Shown here: piece by piece, positions 9,006-20,540 of the stretch
Layout: each line of letters opens with the position of its first letter
Position numbering within the stretch: the first letter of the stretch is position 1
Assembly: GCA_018873225.1 (NCBI GenBank)
Contig: JAEILZ010000007.1
Span: 1,488,001-1,552,000, forward strand
Direction of reading: 5' to 3'
DNA: 64,000 nucleotides
DNA from: [Phialemoniopsis] sp. UDSM-2020
Lineage: Eukaryota > Ascomycota > Sordariomycetes > Thyridiales > Thyridiaceae
The notes under the pieces: model-generated
The model's database searches: none
The model's input: only the letters and a program-made list of their open reading frames with translations
What the model was told of the DNA's origin: nothing
Program-made: the position numbers and the translations under genes

Positions 9006-11789
9006 CCTAGTTGTGCTGTTGAACCCCCCTAGGTGGGCAAAGTAGCGTGATAAATCTCCATCTCGGAATCGGCGCGTAGCATATGGGAGAAGAAGAGACT
9101 TAACCTGCAGACCTCCTAGACTTGCGACCAGGCATCGATCAAGTGAAGAGAGAACGGGCTGCGGGGGCGGGCAACGGTCCAATCCAGCATAAACGCTCAC
9201 CCTCCCAATCTAGTTACGCCTCCACACAGCTGAAGATACGCTACCATTGCATCGCACGTCACATGAGATTCTCGTCACTGCCGGCTACATGTGTCATGTC
9301 GCCAGAGCTGATCGGCCTCTTCCTGTCAATCTTTCGCCTTACGACAAGCCACCCCCCTTCGTTCACATTGGCGCCCAGGCTGCGACAGGGCCTGAGCCGC
9401 CTGCACACCTCGTCGAGACTCTCGCAGACCGTCGTGAAGGAGAATATGAGATCAGCCGAGCAATCCAGATTCGTGAGCCCTCTTTACGCAAGTCAGAATC
9501 GGCGGCTTTTCACTACCGACCTTGTTTGCTAGAGCCCCAACGGTTTCACTCGTGTCGGAAACGCCCTGGCTTGGAATGACACACCCAACACTCGAGGGAA
9601 CCCGTTTGGGTTCCCATAATCTTGGGGTTCGTTTTACTAGGCATTGACCTCCTGTCTTGGATGCTAATTCCATAACTAGCACGCTATGACTATGTCTCTA
9701 TCGGCGTTTGCAAACACGAATACACCATGCCCGTGTCCCGAAAGACAGATTGAACTTCCCGAGACTGGAAAGGACAGCTATAGTAAGTTAATCCTGTCAC
9801 TCGGCTTGAGGGCTTGATCTTTGCTGACCATATATCTTGACACCGGACCAGATCAAGAGAGGGCGTCCCTACCACAGGAAATGACCGACTCCCGCGGGCG
9901 GGTGCAGAAAGCTGGAGTTCGACACGATTTGAAGCCTGAAATCAACCATGGTAGGCACTGCTCCTTTATCGTCGCGCCTCCCCTGCCAAGGTCATTTATT
10001 CGAGGCCAAAGTCAGTGGCAAGCAGAGAACCAATTCCTTGAGTGTCTACCACCGACTCGTCGGATCCAAGCTTCTGTGGCCAACATCCACGAACCCGTTA
10101 ACGGGAAGGGTTGACACCAGGCGAGCGGCGGCGCCCATAATCAGCAATGGAGAGCATACTCATCGACGTAGCTCGATTTGCCGAGCTGTCGTGGCGCAGC
10201 CGCAAATGGCTTCAGACCGCACAAAGTTCTGGACTGGACGAATGCCCGAGAAATGATATTAGGCAGGAAATTCGAGGCATGGCTACGCACGGCGGCGACT
10301 AAAGCTCACCAGGAGTCTTGGTGGTGCAAAAGTTCGCTCGACTGCGCTCGAAACGGTTCTAGACTACACGAGCGCTCTGGACTGGGCGAATGCCCCAGGA
10401 GATGCAGGTCGCGGGTTCGAAGCATTGCTTCGTGATCGTGTGTGGGGTTCATGTCAGGCTGCTTCAACGGTATCGTCGCGACGGCTGAAGCTCACCGGAA
10501 GACTCAGAGGAGTAGATACCTATGCTCGATTGTACTCAGCGCAGGTCTAGACTGAACAGCCGACGGATGCTATAGAAGATACAGGTGGCGGTGTCGAAAT
10601 CTTGCTTCACGCGCCACACCGACTGGTCTTCATCTCAAGGCATAGAGGGACAAATGCGCTCCACTGTCATCGGTCATGGCTGTGGTCCAGGAAAGTCTAC
10701 TCTCACGAGCCTTGGGGACACCGGAGCCCACGACATGGTTGCGAGCCTCGACTTTCTCGACGATACCAAGGACGATAGGCCGATATAAAGCGGGATTGAT
10801 GGGCGCAAAGTGCCATGGGGAGAGGTGCGCCAAGCAGTTGGCATGTTGTCCGCATCGCGGGTTGCAAGGCTGGGCCTCGGGGCGGGCAAGAGGGTTCGAA
10901 CTGGTTCATTGACCAGTTTTGGAAAGAATTGTCAATTGTCTAAGGTCAAATTTGAAGGGCCTAGTAGCTTTGTCTCTCACGATAACCACGTAGCACAATG
11001 TCAAAGCACTTTTATGTTTCCGCGTAGATGATCGACATGCTGATATTATTGTCAGCATCTTGCCGTCTCCATCCACACCGGTCTATCCCCTGGTAGGCAC
11101 ATCATCCTTATCCTTATGCCCGAAATGTCAACATTGTGCCATGATGGGCTATGCCTGTACGCAATCTGTGGGCTCGTCCAGAAACCAGTGTAGAGCGGCC
11201 GCTGAGGCTGCCATGACGGCCAGCGCCAAACGTTGTGTTTGCCCGTTCAAGATTAGTTATCGGGAGCCACAGTATCTTTGATACTTTTACTTAGACAAGC
11301 ACAGTAAAATGACAGTGTTCGATGCTCTAGCCCAAGAACGCGTGCTAATCATAGCCCCGGAGATATTGCTGAACGTCGTCGGCCGCCTCCAGGTAGGTAC
11401 CTAAAGTTGGCTGCACAGGTGGTGGCCTGCCGGAGAGAGTTCCAAACCCTGGAGCTGCCTGTAAAAAGCGCTTAAGGGCCTGGTGTGGCCAGTCATAGGA
11501 CATGCTACAGCGTCTGGCTACAGGGCCTATTAGCCCCTTTTCTCACCATAATTTAGGTACCTAAGAACTATCTAGATAGGCAGGTTAGTTGAGGTGGCGC
11601 CACCAGCGAGAAAAAAGAGAAAAAAAGAGAGAGGCCCGTGCACTGACAGCCTTTGGATTCTTCTGTTAAAGTAAAGTAGACTAAGGTACCTCAGCAAATC
11701 AACCAAGGTCGGAAGCACCTAGGTATCTCACCCGGCTCAACAACAAAATCATTCTCACCTTTTCATCAGATTCAAAAATTGAAAATAAA

Positions 11790-11790
<1 letters not shown>
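9006..11790. other. Gene-poor relic region
   Basis: No intact gene. Several short frames look like broken coding sequence: one around 9247-9579 (contains PPPFVHIGAQAATGP) and a short in-frame stretch near 9685-9752 (YDYVSIGVCKHEY). One near 11310-11392 resembles the start of an F-box (IAPEILLNVVGRLQ). Around 11390-11720 the palindrome core AGGTACCT recurs (near 11395, 11553 and 11683). The short string GAGAGAACGGGCTGCG near 9149 recurs at about 11871, just before the next gene. Confidence 0.4.
10165..10600 (+). repeat. Degenerate tandem repeats of about 150-170 bp
   Basis: Three successive diverged units share landmarks: a GCTCGA-type start, a CTGGACTGG.CGAATGCCC core (near 10229 and 10377, weaker near 10547) and AAGCTCACC further on. 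Translation gives repeated LDWANA-like segments interrupted by stops. It may be the relic of a repeat-protein gene, ankyrin being one possibility. Confidence 0.4.

Positions 11791-11863
<73 letters not shown>
11791..11863 (+). repeat. (ATCA)n microsatellite, about 18 units
   Basis: A perfect tetranucleotide array that ends about 30 bp before the ATG at 11895, so it probably lies in the 5' leader or core promoter of that gene. Confidence 0.95.
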
Positions 11864-11894
11864 GCGAAGAAGAGAGAACGGGCTGCGTGTCAAG

Positions 11895-12724
11895 ATGGCG
11901 GACCTAGCCCACATCCGGTTCCCTCGCGTGACGGCGAGATCGGCGGCCGCGGAGGAGAGGGCTACGGTGATGGCAAAGAAGCTATCGGACGGCCTGCTGG
12001 CGCAGGGTCTGCAGGAGTGGACGTTTGATAGGGCCCGCGGTATGATAGACACCTACATGTCGAACGCGTGCACAGATTTGTGGGACGACGGGTTTTGCCA
12101 GCCGCAGTACAATGCTGAGCTGTTGCATCTGGCAAACGACGAGTATGTGTGGCGCGTCTGGTGTAAGTTCCCGCCCCTTGCATCACAGGATGTCTTGAGT
12201 TTTGACGCTTACACATACGGATAGTTGATCAGGAGGGTTTTCCCTGGGCGGATCAGTGGCCGGCCGGGATTGAGGACGAGACGAAGGAGCCCTGGTCCGC
12301 AGAGTGGGCGGAGTACTTTCATTGGCGGGTAGGTCGCACTCTCGGCCACCCAAATCCGAGATACGATGCCGATTGTGTCCACACTCGGGATTTCTTTGAA
12401 AATCTCAGCGGCTGGAAAGAGGAGCAGGTGGTGGAGCGAATCACGGAGGCGGAACAGATGGGAAGCTTAGAGACGCTGCAGAAGTTGCAGCAGGAGGCGG
12501 AGACACTGGCACGCGAGGTCGAAGCTCGGGAGAAGGAACTGGAAGACGCAAAGGCAGACTCGCGCAAGATTGGAGAGCAACAGGCGGCCGCCGACAAGGC
12601 AACGGAGACTGCTCGACAGGCGGCCCTTGATGCGCAGAGGCGTCAAGCTGAGCTCAAGAGAAAGGTCGCCGAAGCCGCTGAGACTGTCGAGGACGTCAAA
12701 CCTGCCAAGAAGGCCAAGCACTAG
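11895..12724 (+). CDS. Coiled-coil protein of unknown function, 255 aa
   Basis: Two exons, 11895-12162 and 12225-12724, joined across a 62-nt GT-AG intron (12163-12224). The N-terminal 90 residues are globular (ADLAHIRFPRV..., RARGMIDTYM). The middle is Trp-rich (GFPWADQWPAG). Residues from about 175 to 245 form a long Glu/Lys/Ala coiled coil (LQKLQQEAETLAREVEARE). The C-terminus KPAKKAKH could be a nuclear-localisation signal. I do not recognise the family. Splicing is well supported: the reading frame continues across the junction with good coding character on both sides. Confidence 0.75.
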
Positions 12725-12962
12725 AACCGTGTATGTTTCTGTATGAATACATGTAGCATAGAAAACCAATCATGTCAAGATCACGATTGGTCCTCTCAAA
12801 ACTCAGGGATTCTGACTCGGTCACTGCATCAGAAGGTTTCGATGTTCAGCGTAAAACTCTTTTAGTTGCCTGTGCTACTAGTCCTCCAGTAGAGCAAACT
12901 GTCATCTCTCTAATTCACACGACCAACGACAGTCGATTTGGCGGTCCTATGTCCATATTAGT

Positions 12963-15941
12963 TCAATGGTTGACTTCAATTGCATCGGGAGGTCTTACTG
13001 GTGGCTTATCACGAGGCTCCCCCTTGACGTATCTCACCTCGCCACTGTGCGTATCCCAGTCGCCGACCTGGCAGTGCGGCAACTTTGACGTATCTCGATC
13101 CTTCGTCGACCACCGCGTGTCACCGGCAGTGATCTCAATGTCGTAACCCAACGCCCCATCGCCACGCTTCTTCGCCTTCGGCTTGGCCTCTCCCTCCAGG
13201 AAGAGCAACTCGATCCCGTACGGTAGAGGGTCGTTGTGGGGAAGGACCAATTTTTCGCCATAGTTCCTAGGCGTCTTGTTCTTATCGTCGAACATGTAGA
13301 GGAGGGTGTCCCTGCTGTCGTAGATCGTAATCTCGGCGTACCACTGGTGACCCTTACCTTCCGAGATGGCCTGCTCCTTGATGTGGATTCTGCACTGCTC
13401 AGTTGGCTTGGGCGGCGGGGGCGGAGCGATGTCCTTACCCGAGAGGGTCGGGCCGATGCACATCGTGGCTCGAATACCTGCATAGACGGCGGTCGAGAGA
13501 GATGTGCAGAGCTGCACATTGCCAGCGAGGTCTGTGGTGGTGAATGGCAGGGGTGGCTCGGTCGGCTTTGCGGGTGGAGGAGTGATTGTCGACGGGCTGT
13601 CCGTTTTGCTAGGCGCCTCAGTCGCTGTCTTTTCCTCGGTAGCCGTTGGTTGGCTTGTCTCCGGCGCCGAGGACTTATTGTCTTGAAGCGGGCACGCGTC
13701 GCGAGCGTTCAAGCCCCCAGGCTGTCCAGGTGTGAAGATCTGGTTCTGAGCTGGGTCCCACTCTTTTTCACTCCGAGACCCGTCCTCTCTGTTCATCAGC
13801 CGTCCCTCAAACCATATTCGATATTTGGCTTTGCCTTTGCAGTCGGCGGCCGGCTGATACTGTACCAATAGCTTCCCGTTTGCAACTTCATAAGCATAGT
13901 CTGGCTTGTTCTCATCTTCGATCGGCGCATATGGGGAATATCTGATCTCGTGGATGGGGACGTTGTACGGCTTAAAGACAAAGTCCTTCAGTTCCTTGAC
14001 AATGTTGCTTACGCGAGGAAACTTGAGCTCCATGGTCTGCGCTTCAACAATGCCCTGCCCCTCATCCATAGTAGGCGTCACTATATAGACCTAGATAATA
14101 ACTGTCAGCGTGTGAAGGTATCTAAGAATCAAAACTGAAGATGTACTTCTGGCGCTGCGTCATCATTCAACATTTTTGACAGGTTTTCGAGACCTGGTAT
14201 GGGCTGATACCCGTCGGGGGTGTCTTCTCGAAGGTTCAGAATACCCATCTTATGAGCTGGACCTATGCCGTAATAAAGGGGCGTGATTGCGCCTGCTTCG
14301 AAGTCGGCTTCTGAGGACGGTGGTGCTTGTTTAGTGATCTTGTCGACTCGATACTCGAAGGTAGGCAACTGCCAGATATGCAGTGCGAGGACCTGACAAG
14401 TATATATAGTCAGCGTTGTCGAGAGAAGAAAGAAGGGCAAGAACAACACTCACGCCTCTTTGAGAAATGACCACCAAAGCTGTGCACCCATAAAGTCCTT
14501 GCACCGCCAGTGTGTCCGGCACCCCCCGAAAGGGGAAGGAATTCGACGTGGTCTGAGGGAAACGTATGTTCACATGCTGATTCCTCGAGTATGCCAGAGC
14601 AACTTCACCGCGGAAGAAATCCTTGTCTGTTCCAATATAGTTCGCCGGCTCGGCCCAGGAGCCAGCAGCCGGCGGCGTGTCGCGTTGCGGGGCGCGGGCT
14701 GGCTCCGGCTCAGACGGTCGCTGCTGTTGCTCGATCCTCGGCGCAAGGTTCTATACAATCAGTTAGCGCACACTCGTTGCAATCTTCAAAGAGTCTGGAT
14801 CAACCTGAGAGTTCAGGTCAAGTTATTGACTCTAACTCCGACTAACTAGTCTAGGCAGTGGGATAGTTCGGGTGAACAGAGTACCTACCTGAGACTTGTC
14901 GGAATGTTCAAAATCCCTCTTTCGCTGAGGACAAACAGCACCTCCAGCACACGGCCCACCTACTTCGCATTGTAGCGGGTAATATGTAGCTGTCGCAGAC
15001 GCCGTAGAGGTGACGACGCTTGCTGTAGCCGAGCATCCGGTGACGGTACGGTATGCGAGGGTGGAACAGTCCTTGTCCCGTTTCTGTAAAGCTGGCTGAG
15101 ATGCTGCTGCAGTGATGGTGGTGACGGTAACAGTACAGAAAACACTCTCCCAGGTGGCAGTCACTGTTTCGGCACAGGAGTCAGATGAAGTGGATGTCGA
15201 GGTTGTGGATTTGCTGGCTGTCGAGGTCGGTTCCTCTGACTTTGAATCGTCATCATCATTCTCATCTTGATCGTCCTTGTCGTCCTTGTCTCCATCTTTT
15301 TCTTTGTCGTCTCCCTTCTTGTCGTCTCCGTCTTTACCACCACCACCACCACCGCCGCCACCGCCGCCACCGCCGCCGCCGCCGCCGCCGCCTCCTCCAC
15401 CTCCTTCTCGACTCCCTCCACCACCACCGCCGCCACCTCCCTCACGATCACCTCCGCCACCTCCTCCGCCGTGATCTTGATCTCCATCGCCGTCATCATG
15501 TCCACCGCCGACAACACCCGGTGGACCCGTACTGGCAGGCCCAGACGTTGTGAAGGTCTGCGGTGGGTTTATGACTTCGGTCGGTGTGACAACTTCTGGG
15601 GGCAAAGATGGGGTGCTCGGGTCAGTTGGTGCAACAGGAGGACCAGTGTCCGTCACGGGGCTGGAGCCGATGAAGCTTGGAGTTGTTGCACTGGGCGCAC
15701 CTTTTGTCGTATCTGCCAAGGTGGGTGGGTTTGTGCCGATAAGGGGGTTCGTGTTGGTGATTGCAGTAGAGCCCAAAACTGAGCCAGGGAGGGTGTAGTT
15801 GGAGGAACTGTTGCTTGGGAAGGGGACATCTCTTGGGATATGGCGTGATAGTCGTGGTGCTTGGAGGGCATGACTCTCAGTCTTGCCATGTTGAACAAGG
15901 GTGAGGGCCAATGACCAAAGCAGCAGATGAGCCAACGCCAT
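12963..15941 (-). CDS. Large secreted protein with poly-glycine linker and conserved fungal C-terminal domain
   Basis: Four exons on the minus strand: 15941-14889, 14750-14454, 14392-14147 and 14090-12963. All junctions are GT-AG and frame-consistent, giving 907 residues. The chosen start (MALAHLLLWSLALTLVQHG) is a clear signal peptide; an upstream non-ATG extension is ignored. Next come a Ser/Thr/Pro-rich stalk, a run of about 23 glycines, an acidic KDGDDKK block and a cysteine-containing segment. The domain starting near residue 380 (DKDFFRGEVALAYSRN, FRGVPDTLAVQGLYGCTALV, APEVYIVTP) resembles one I associate with the C-terminal part of fungal GH18 chitinase-like and related secreted proteins. 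No chitinase catalytic motif is present. A cell-wall or extracellular role is inferred. Confidence 0.75.
15336..15404 (-). repeat. GGN tract encoding about 23 consecutive glycines
   Basis: A GGT/GGC/GGA repeat in the linker of the secreted protein. Its mirror on the plus strand gives a spurious poly-proline frame. It is likely to vary in length between strains. Confidence 0.9.
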
Positions 15942-16717
15942 GCTCAATATCAAGTCAGTCCCCGAAATCAAATTGAACTGGTCTAGAACCAAGAGCCAAA
16001 TTGCACTGAGAGTAATTGTGCGTAACACACTTTGAATAATTCATTTCAGTCTACGAATTGAACATTCCTTCGACGTGTCTTATATGCATTTCGGACCTCA
16101 AGGACTTCACTAAAGCATGGGTCGATCCTACATTGCAATATTTTGAATCACCAACATCACAACCAGGTAGGCTGTGCTTTGCGTTGTCTAAGTTGGCCCT
16201 GAGATGTTTGTTGACGACTCCACATTGATGACCAACAGTCGAGTGTTGGTGTTTCAGATCAAATCCGCCCCCAATCGGTGAAGGTGATCCCAGCAATGCA
16301 TAACCAACAATCGGAATATTTCAGCATATCGCCGATCATGGCCGCCGGAGGATGGACGGCACAGCTGGTCGACTGATGTTGGCCTGTATGAAATGTAATT
16401 AAAGTAATTGGTGGCCACGGCCCTGGCTACCGAGATTGCTGCAGTTACATTAGCAGTTGTCTCGGCGCTTATGCAGCGCGCGCCAAATTATTTTTAGGCG
16501 CCCGCAGATACGTCAAGCCAAGCCCGAGCCCTGGAGAGCCAACATGAATTGATCAAACACCAACAACCAAGAACCGACACACCATCGTTGCCTAAGCACA
16601 GAATCTCTTTGACTTTCTGAGGTGTAGGTGTGTCCAGCGTAGCTTCCCATTCTTCATTAACGTCATTGCTCAGGGTTCATTTTGGATTTGATACCGCATC
16701 GTCTTTACTACTTTCAA
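15942..16717. other. Intergenic region, divergent promoters
   Basis: No gene supported. It holds the promoters of the secreted-protein gene (left) and the ankyrin gene (right). Confidence 0.4.
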
Positions 16718-18019
16718 ATGGATCAACACGGCTCCTCCACAGCCCAAAGGCCCTTGAATCAGGATGAAGGACTTTTACGCAGGACTAAAAGAATTCAAGA
16801 GCAGCAACTCAAGGCCCAACAGATGCAGATGGCCTACCAAGAACAAACCCAACGACTCCGCGCTCAAGAGAACCAGATGCTGGAGGCAGAGAACGCTGCC
16901 TTCCCGCCTCTGCCGTCGCCTCTGCCCGCTGACAAGTCCTTTCGCGACGGGACCACCATTGAGAATGACCCACCGGCTCTCCAGCAGTTCTATCGCGATT
17001 GCGAAGCCGGCCAGCTCGAGGCTGTGAAAGAATGCATACAAACTCTGAGACCCGCGCCAGAGTTTGTCCAGTACGGCATTGTGTCTGCTGCAAAGAAAGG
17101 CCGGGCGGACATCGTCAAGTACCTGCTTGGAGCCGGCGCTGAGCTGACTGGTGCTGTTCTCTTTGAAATGTGTAGAAATGATCCGCCATTGGACTTTTTC
17201 AAGTATTTGGTCGAGGAAAAGGGGTGGCATCCGAATCAGGCTTCAGACATTGGCACCGTAGCGCTGGAGTAAGTTATCCCCCAGACGGGCAGTGCCATCA
17301 CTTCTTGGATGCCCCATTGCCTAAATCTGTTTCTTTTCGACTGCCTCTAGCATCTTGGCAAACATGCCTTGGCTAACACTGTGGTGAACAGGGATGTGAT
17401 GAAGTATAGCAATGAAGACATCATCCGGTATCTCCTCCAACATGGGGCGGACCCAAATCTAGGTACGAGGGGGACAGGGCTACCCTTAAACCGCAAGTCT
17501 GGTTCGACAATTCACAAGGCAGCTGTTTGGTGCCCGCCTAGCACGATAGACTTGCTCCTCTCGCATGGGGCCAAGCTAGAACACACTGTACCGATTCACG
17601 GCGCCGTGTGGGCTCATTCAATCCCTCGCAACCTCGATCGGGGCCCAATGATCTCTCACCTCGTTGATCTCGGGGTCGACATCAACGGATCGGACGCGAA
17701 TCACCGCATGGGCTACTATCAGTTGAGAGGAATACCTCTGATGTATTGCGTTGACCATGACAAGCGCATAGGAGCGGAGCTACTCCTTCAACTGGGTGCT
17801 TACCCGATGAAGCGGACGCAGCCTCAGTGGTACGTTGATCTAGTTGCCAAGGTGAAGCAAGAGAAGGGCGAGAAACAATTCTGGAAGGACGTCCGGACTG
17901 CAGCCGACAAAGCACTTCCGCACTGGCTTAGTGACGAGTCAAATATTGGCTGGGTGCAGAAGCTCGTCCCATCCGACGTGGAGATAAAGCAAACACATCA
18001 GGATGGAGGAGGGGACTAG
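16718..18019 (+). CDS. Ankyrin-repeat protein, 392 aa
   Basis: Two exons, 16718-17268 and 17392-18019. The 123-nt intron ends CTAACACTGTGGTGAACAG. The start ATG has a good context (TCAAATGG). Residues 20-70 are a Gln/Glu-rich helix, probably coiled coil. Ankyrin units follow: KKGRADIVKYLLGAGAELTG, NEDIIRYLLQHGADPN, PSTIDLLLSHGAKLE and HLVDLGVDINGSDAN. The units are loosely spaced, as in fungal ankyrin proteins. It is probably a protein-interaction module; no enzymatic domain is visible. Confidence 0.82.
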
Positions 18020-18145
18020 TGTACGATGCGATGTCTCTTATTTCTGATCATCAGAACCGTTATGGCATTCCGAGATTTTTCCAGTTAACGTTCCCAGGAT
18101 CAGTGTGACTATGGTCCTCATGTTTTGGAAGGCTGTGAACCGGGA

Positions 18146-20068
18146 TCATTCGAGTGTGCTGCTTTGAGCAGATCCACTGATCTCAGCAGTCCCCTCGGCT
18201 TTATCGCGAGCCTCCTCCCTCTTCGCAAACCATCTAATGATGAAAATGCTGGCAAACTCCAACACGCTGATGCCGCACATGATGCTGTAGCCCATGTGGA
18301 ATCTGGGCGCATATTTTCCAACGTCGAGGATGAGCACTGTATCCTTGTTAGTCTAGTTGACATCGGTGGTGTATGAGGGTTGGAATTTTACCTGGAACCC
18401 AGGCAATGAAAGCCTGACCGAACGTCTGAGCTACACCAATAACGATGGCTCGCTCCTCCATATCCTTGTGTAGGATCTCGATGGCCCAGGCCTGCACCTG
18501 TATTAGTCAAGTGGGAGATAGTAGCAGGCATTGGATGGACTTACATAGAGCACTGGCCAGAATCCCCACGAGGCGGCATTGAGCAGATAGCCAAAGAATG
18601 TCACGCCGTAGCTTGGGCCGGCTGCGACAATAGCCATTCCAATCAAATTGATGGTCTGGGCGGTACGGTTAACACTGACTTAGAGATTCCGGACAGGGGA
18701 GGGCTTACAGCTGGGATCACCAAGATCTGCCATCTCTTCTTGAACCCGTCCGAGAACCAAGCATAGAGCAAGGTCGTGACCATGCCTACCGCCTGAGCAG
18801 CAGTGGGAAACAAGTTGATTTGATAGACCGTAAAGCGATTGAGGGACTTTAGCCACACATTAAAGTAGTTTAGAGGCTGTGTCACTACACAATGGCAGCT
18901 TATCACGAAAGCACGTTAGCTGGTCATTCGAGCCCCAAGCGGTCTGGCTCGGAGACACTCACATCAATGTAAAGGTAAAGACATAAAGCGGCCAGTGTGT
19001 AGCAATCTTGCGGACCTTTGCCCAAGTCAGGGGCACCGGCTTGCGTCGGTCGACAGCGTCCATGCGAGCAATGTGCTTCTCCCTCTCCCCCTCGCGCATC
19101 CAGCGGGCTTTTGTGATGTACGGGTTGTCGGGGACGGCGAAGAAGCCCCAGATGGGACCCCAGATGGAAATGATGCCGCAAAAGATAAACAGCCAGCGCC
19201 AGCCGGCGAGACCAGCGGTACCGTTCATGCCGCGGTAAATTGCGGCTTGTAGGTACCCGCTAAACATGCTCGCGGCGTAGCTGGCCGAGTAGAAGATTCC
19301 GATGCGCTTGCTAAGTTCTAAGAGCAATGAGTCAGATCCGATCTATGATAGCTCAGCTGGGCGGAGACTTACCTCTAGGTGTGTACCAACTACCCATGAG
19401 TGTCAGGACACCCACTGCGAAAGGGCTTTCCAGCATTCCAAGTATGAATCGAAGAGCGAACACGGTTTTGACATTTTGAACGGCGGCAAAGCAGAAAGTG
19501 ATGATTGTCCAGAGCAACTCGGCCATGGGGAGGTATATCGAGGGTCTCACTGTAATACCAGTCAGCTTTGCACAGAGTCAATTCACGGAAAATACTAACC
19601 TCGAGTCAGGATGAACTGTGATGGAATCTGCCCAACCAAGTAGCCGCAAGTAAAGAAGGTTGCGAGGAGATTGTATTGGTTGCCCTGGAAGTTGAGGTCT
19701 TCTTTCATGCCGCTCACGTATGCGTTGTCTGTAAAGATGTTGGTCAGCCTTTGGAAACAGGACTGAGGTAGCAGAACAACTCACTGATGTTACTGGAGTC
19801 GAGAAGTCGGACGAAGTACCCAAAAGTTGCCCAACTCCTGAAAGAACCATCAGCATTGGCCAAGTAAACATTGCGAGAGAGCAACTCACATGATAAAGAG
19901 ATCCAGACGCTGCACCAGCCGCTTCTCCTCCTTGCTCCTCTTCCCATCCCAAATGACCTCGCTGATCTTTTCCCATCTCGTCAGCGGCGCGTGCTGGCTC
20001 TCGACGTCCGAGGGAGTGGAGTTGGCCGTGTAGACGGCTTGCTCCTTCGTTGTGATGTCTGTAGCCAT
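18146..20068 (-). CDS. MFS transporter, anion:cation symporter (Dal5/allantoate permease) type
   Basis: Nine short exons on the minus strand from ATG 20068 (GCCATGG context) to the stop at 18146, with eight GT-AG introns. The hydrophilic N-terminus ends in [12 protein letters not shown], typical of this family. About 12 transmembrane segments follow ([51 protein letters not shown]). The loop [19 protein letters not shown] is the usual Dal5/Tna1-type central loop. Such proteins import small carboxylates, ureides or vitamins by proton symport. Its position at the edge of the oxidoreductase cluster suggests uptake of the cluster's substrate, which is inference. Confidence 0.85.
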
Positions 20069-20540
20069 GGCTCGTAACAACACAGATTGACCGACAGGAT
20101 GTATTGAAAAGGGGATGGAAACCGATCTCTTTCTCAGCTTGAAAAATTCTCATGATAACAAAGATTTATAGATACCGACATGGGCTTTTTGGGTGGGTCT
20201 GATTGCCCTTGCAGTGCGGATGGTGATACCACTTAAGCATGGCTGACGACATCTCAACCCTGGCTTGAAGGAGTTAGTTGGACCCGGCTGTCAACCACCA
20301 GTCCTGCCAAAAGTGCAGGCTAGGATGGAAGACTCCGAAAATCGGTTCCAGCGATTTGTATCAGTTTCCTTCAGGACGCCTTCTAGATCTATTGCGAAAC
20401 TCCCCGGCGAATTGCATATCAGCGCTATCGAGGTGTGGCGTCTCTGAAGATGGATGGTATCACACCTTGGCATGGTCACACTGCAAAACCCGCCACCCTG
20501 GATGTCGGTAATGTAATGGATTCACTTAATTTAATTGGCC
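20069..20540. other. Intergenic region
   Basis: Promoter of the transporter at 20068 and 3' region of the monooxygenase gene; nothing else seen. Confidence 0.4.

Noticed and set aside
10400..10450. Possible tRNA because of GGTTCGAA-like boxes (also near 10890)
   Set aside because: There is no matching A box at the right spacing and no cloverleaf can be drawn.
15277..15474. Poly-proline open frame on the plus strand
   Set aside because: It is the exact complement of the poly-glycine codons in the secreted-protein gene on the minus strand, which has intact splicing, a signal peptide and conserved domains.
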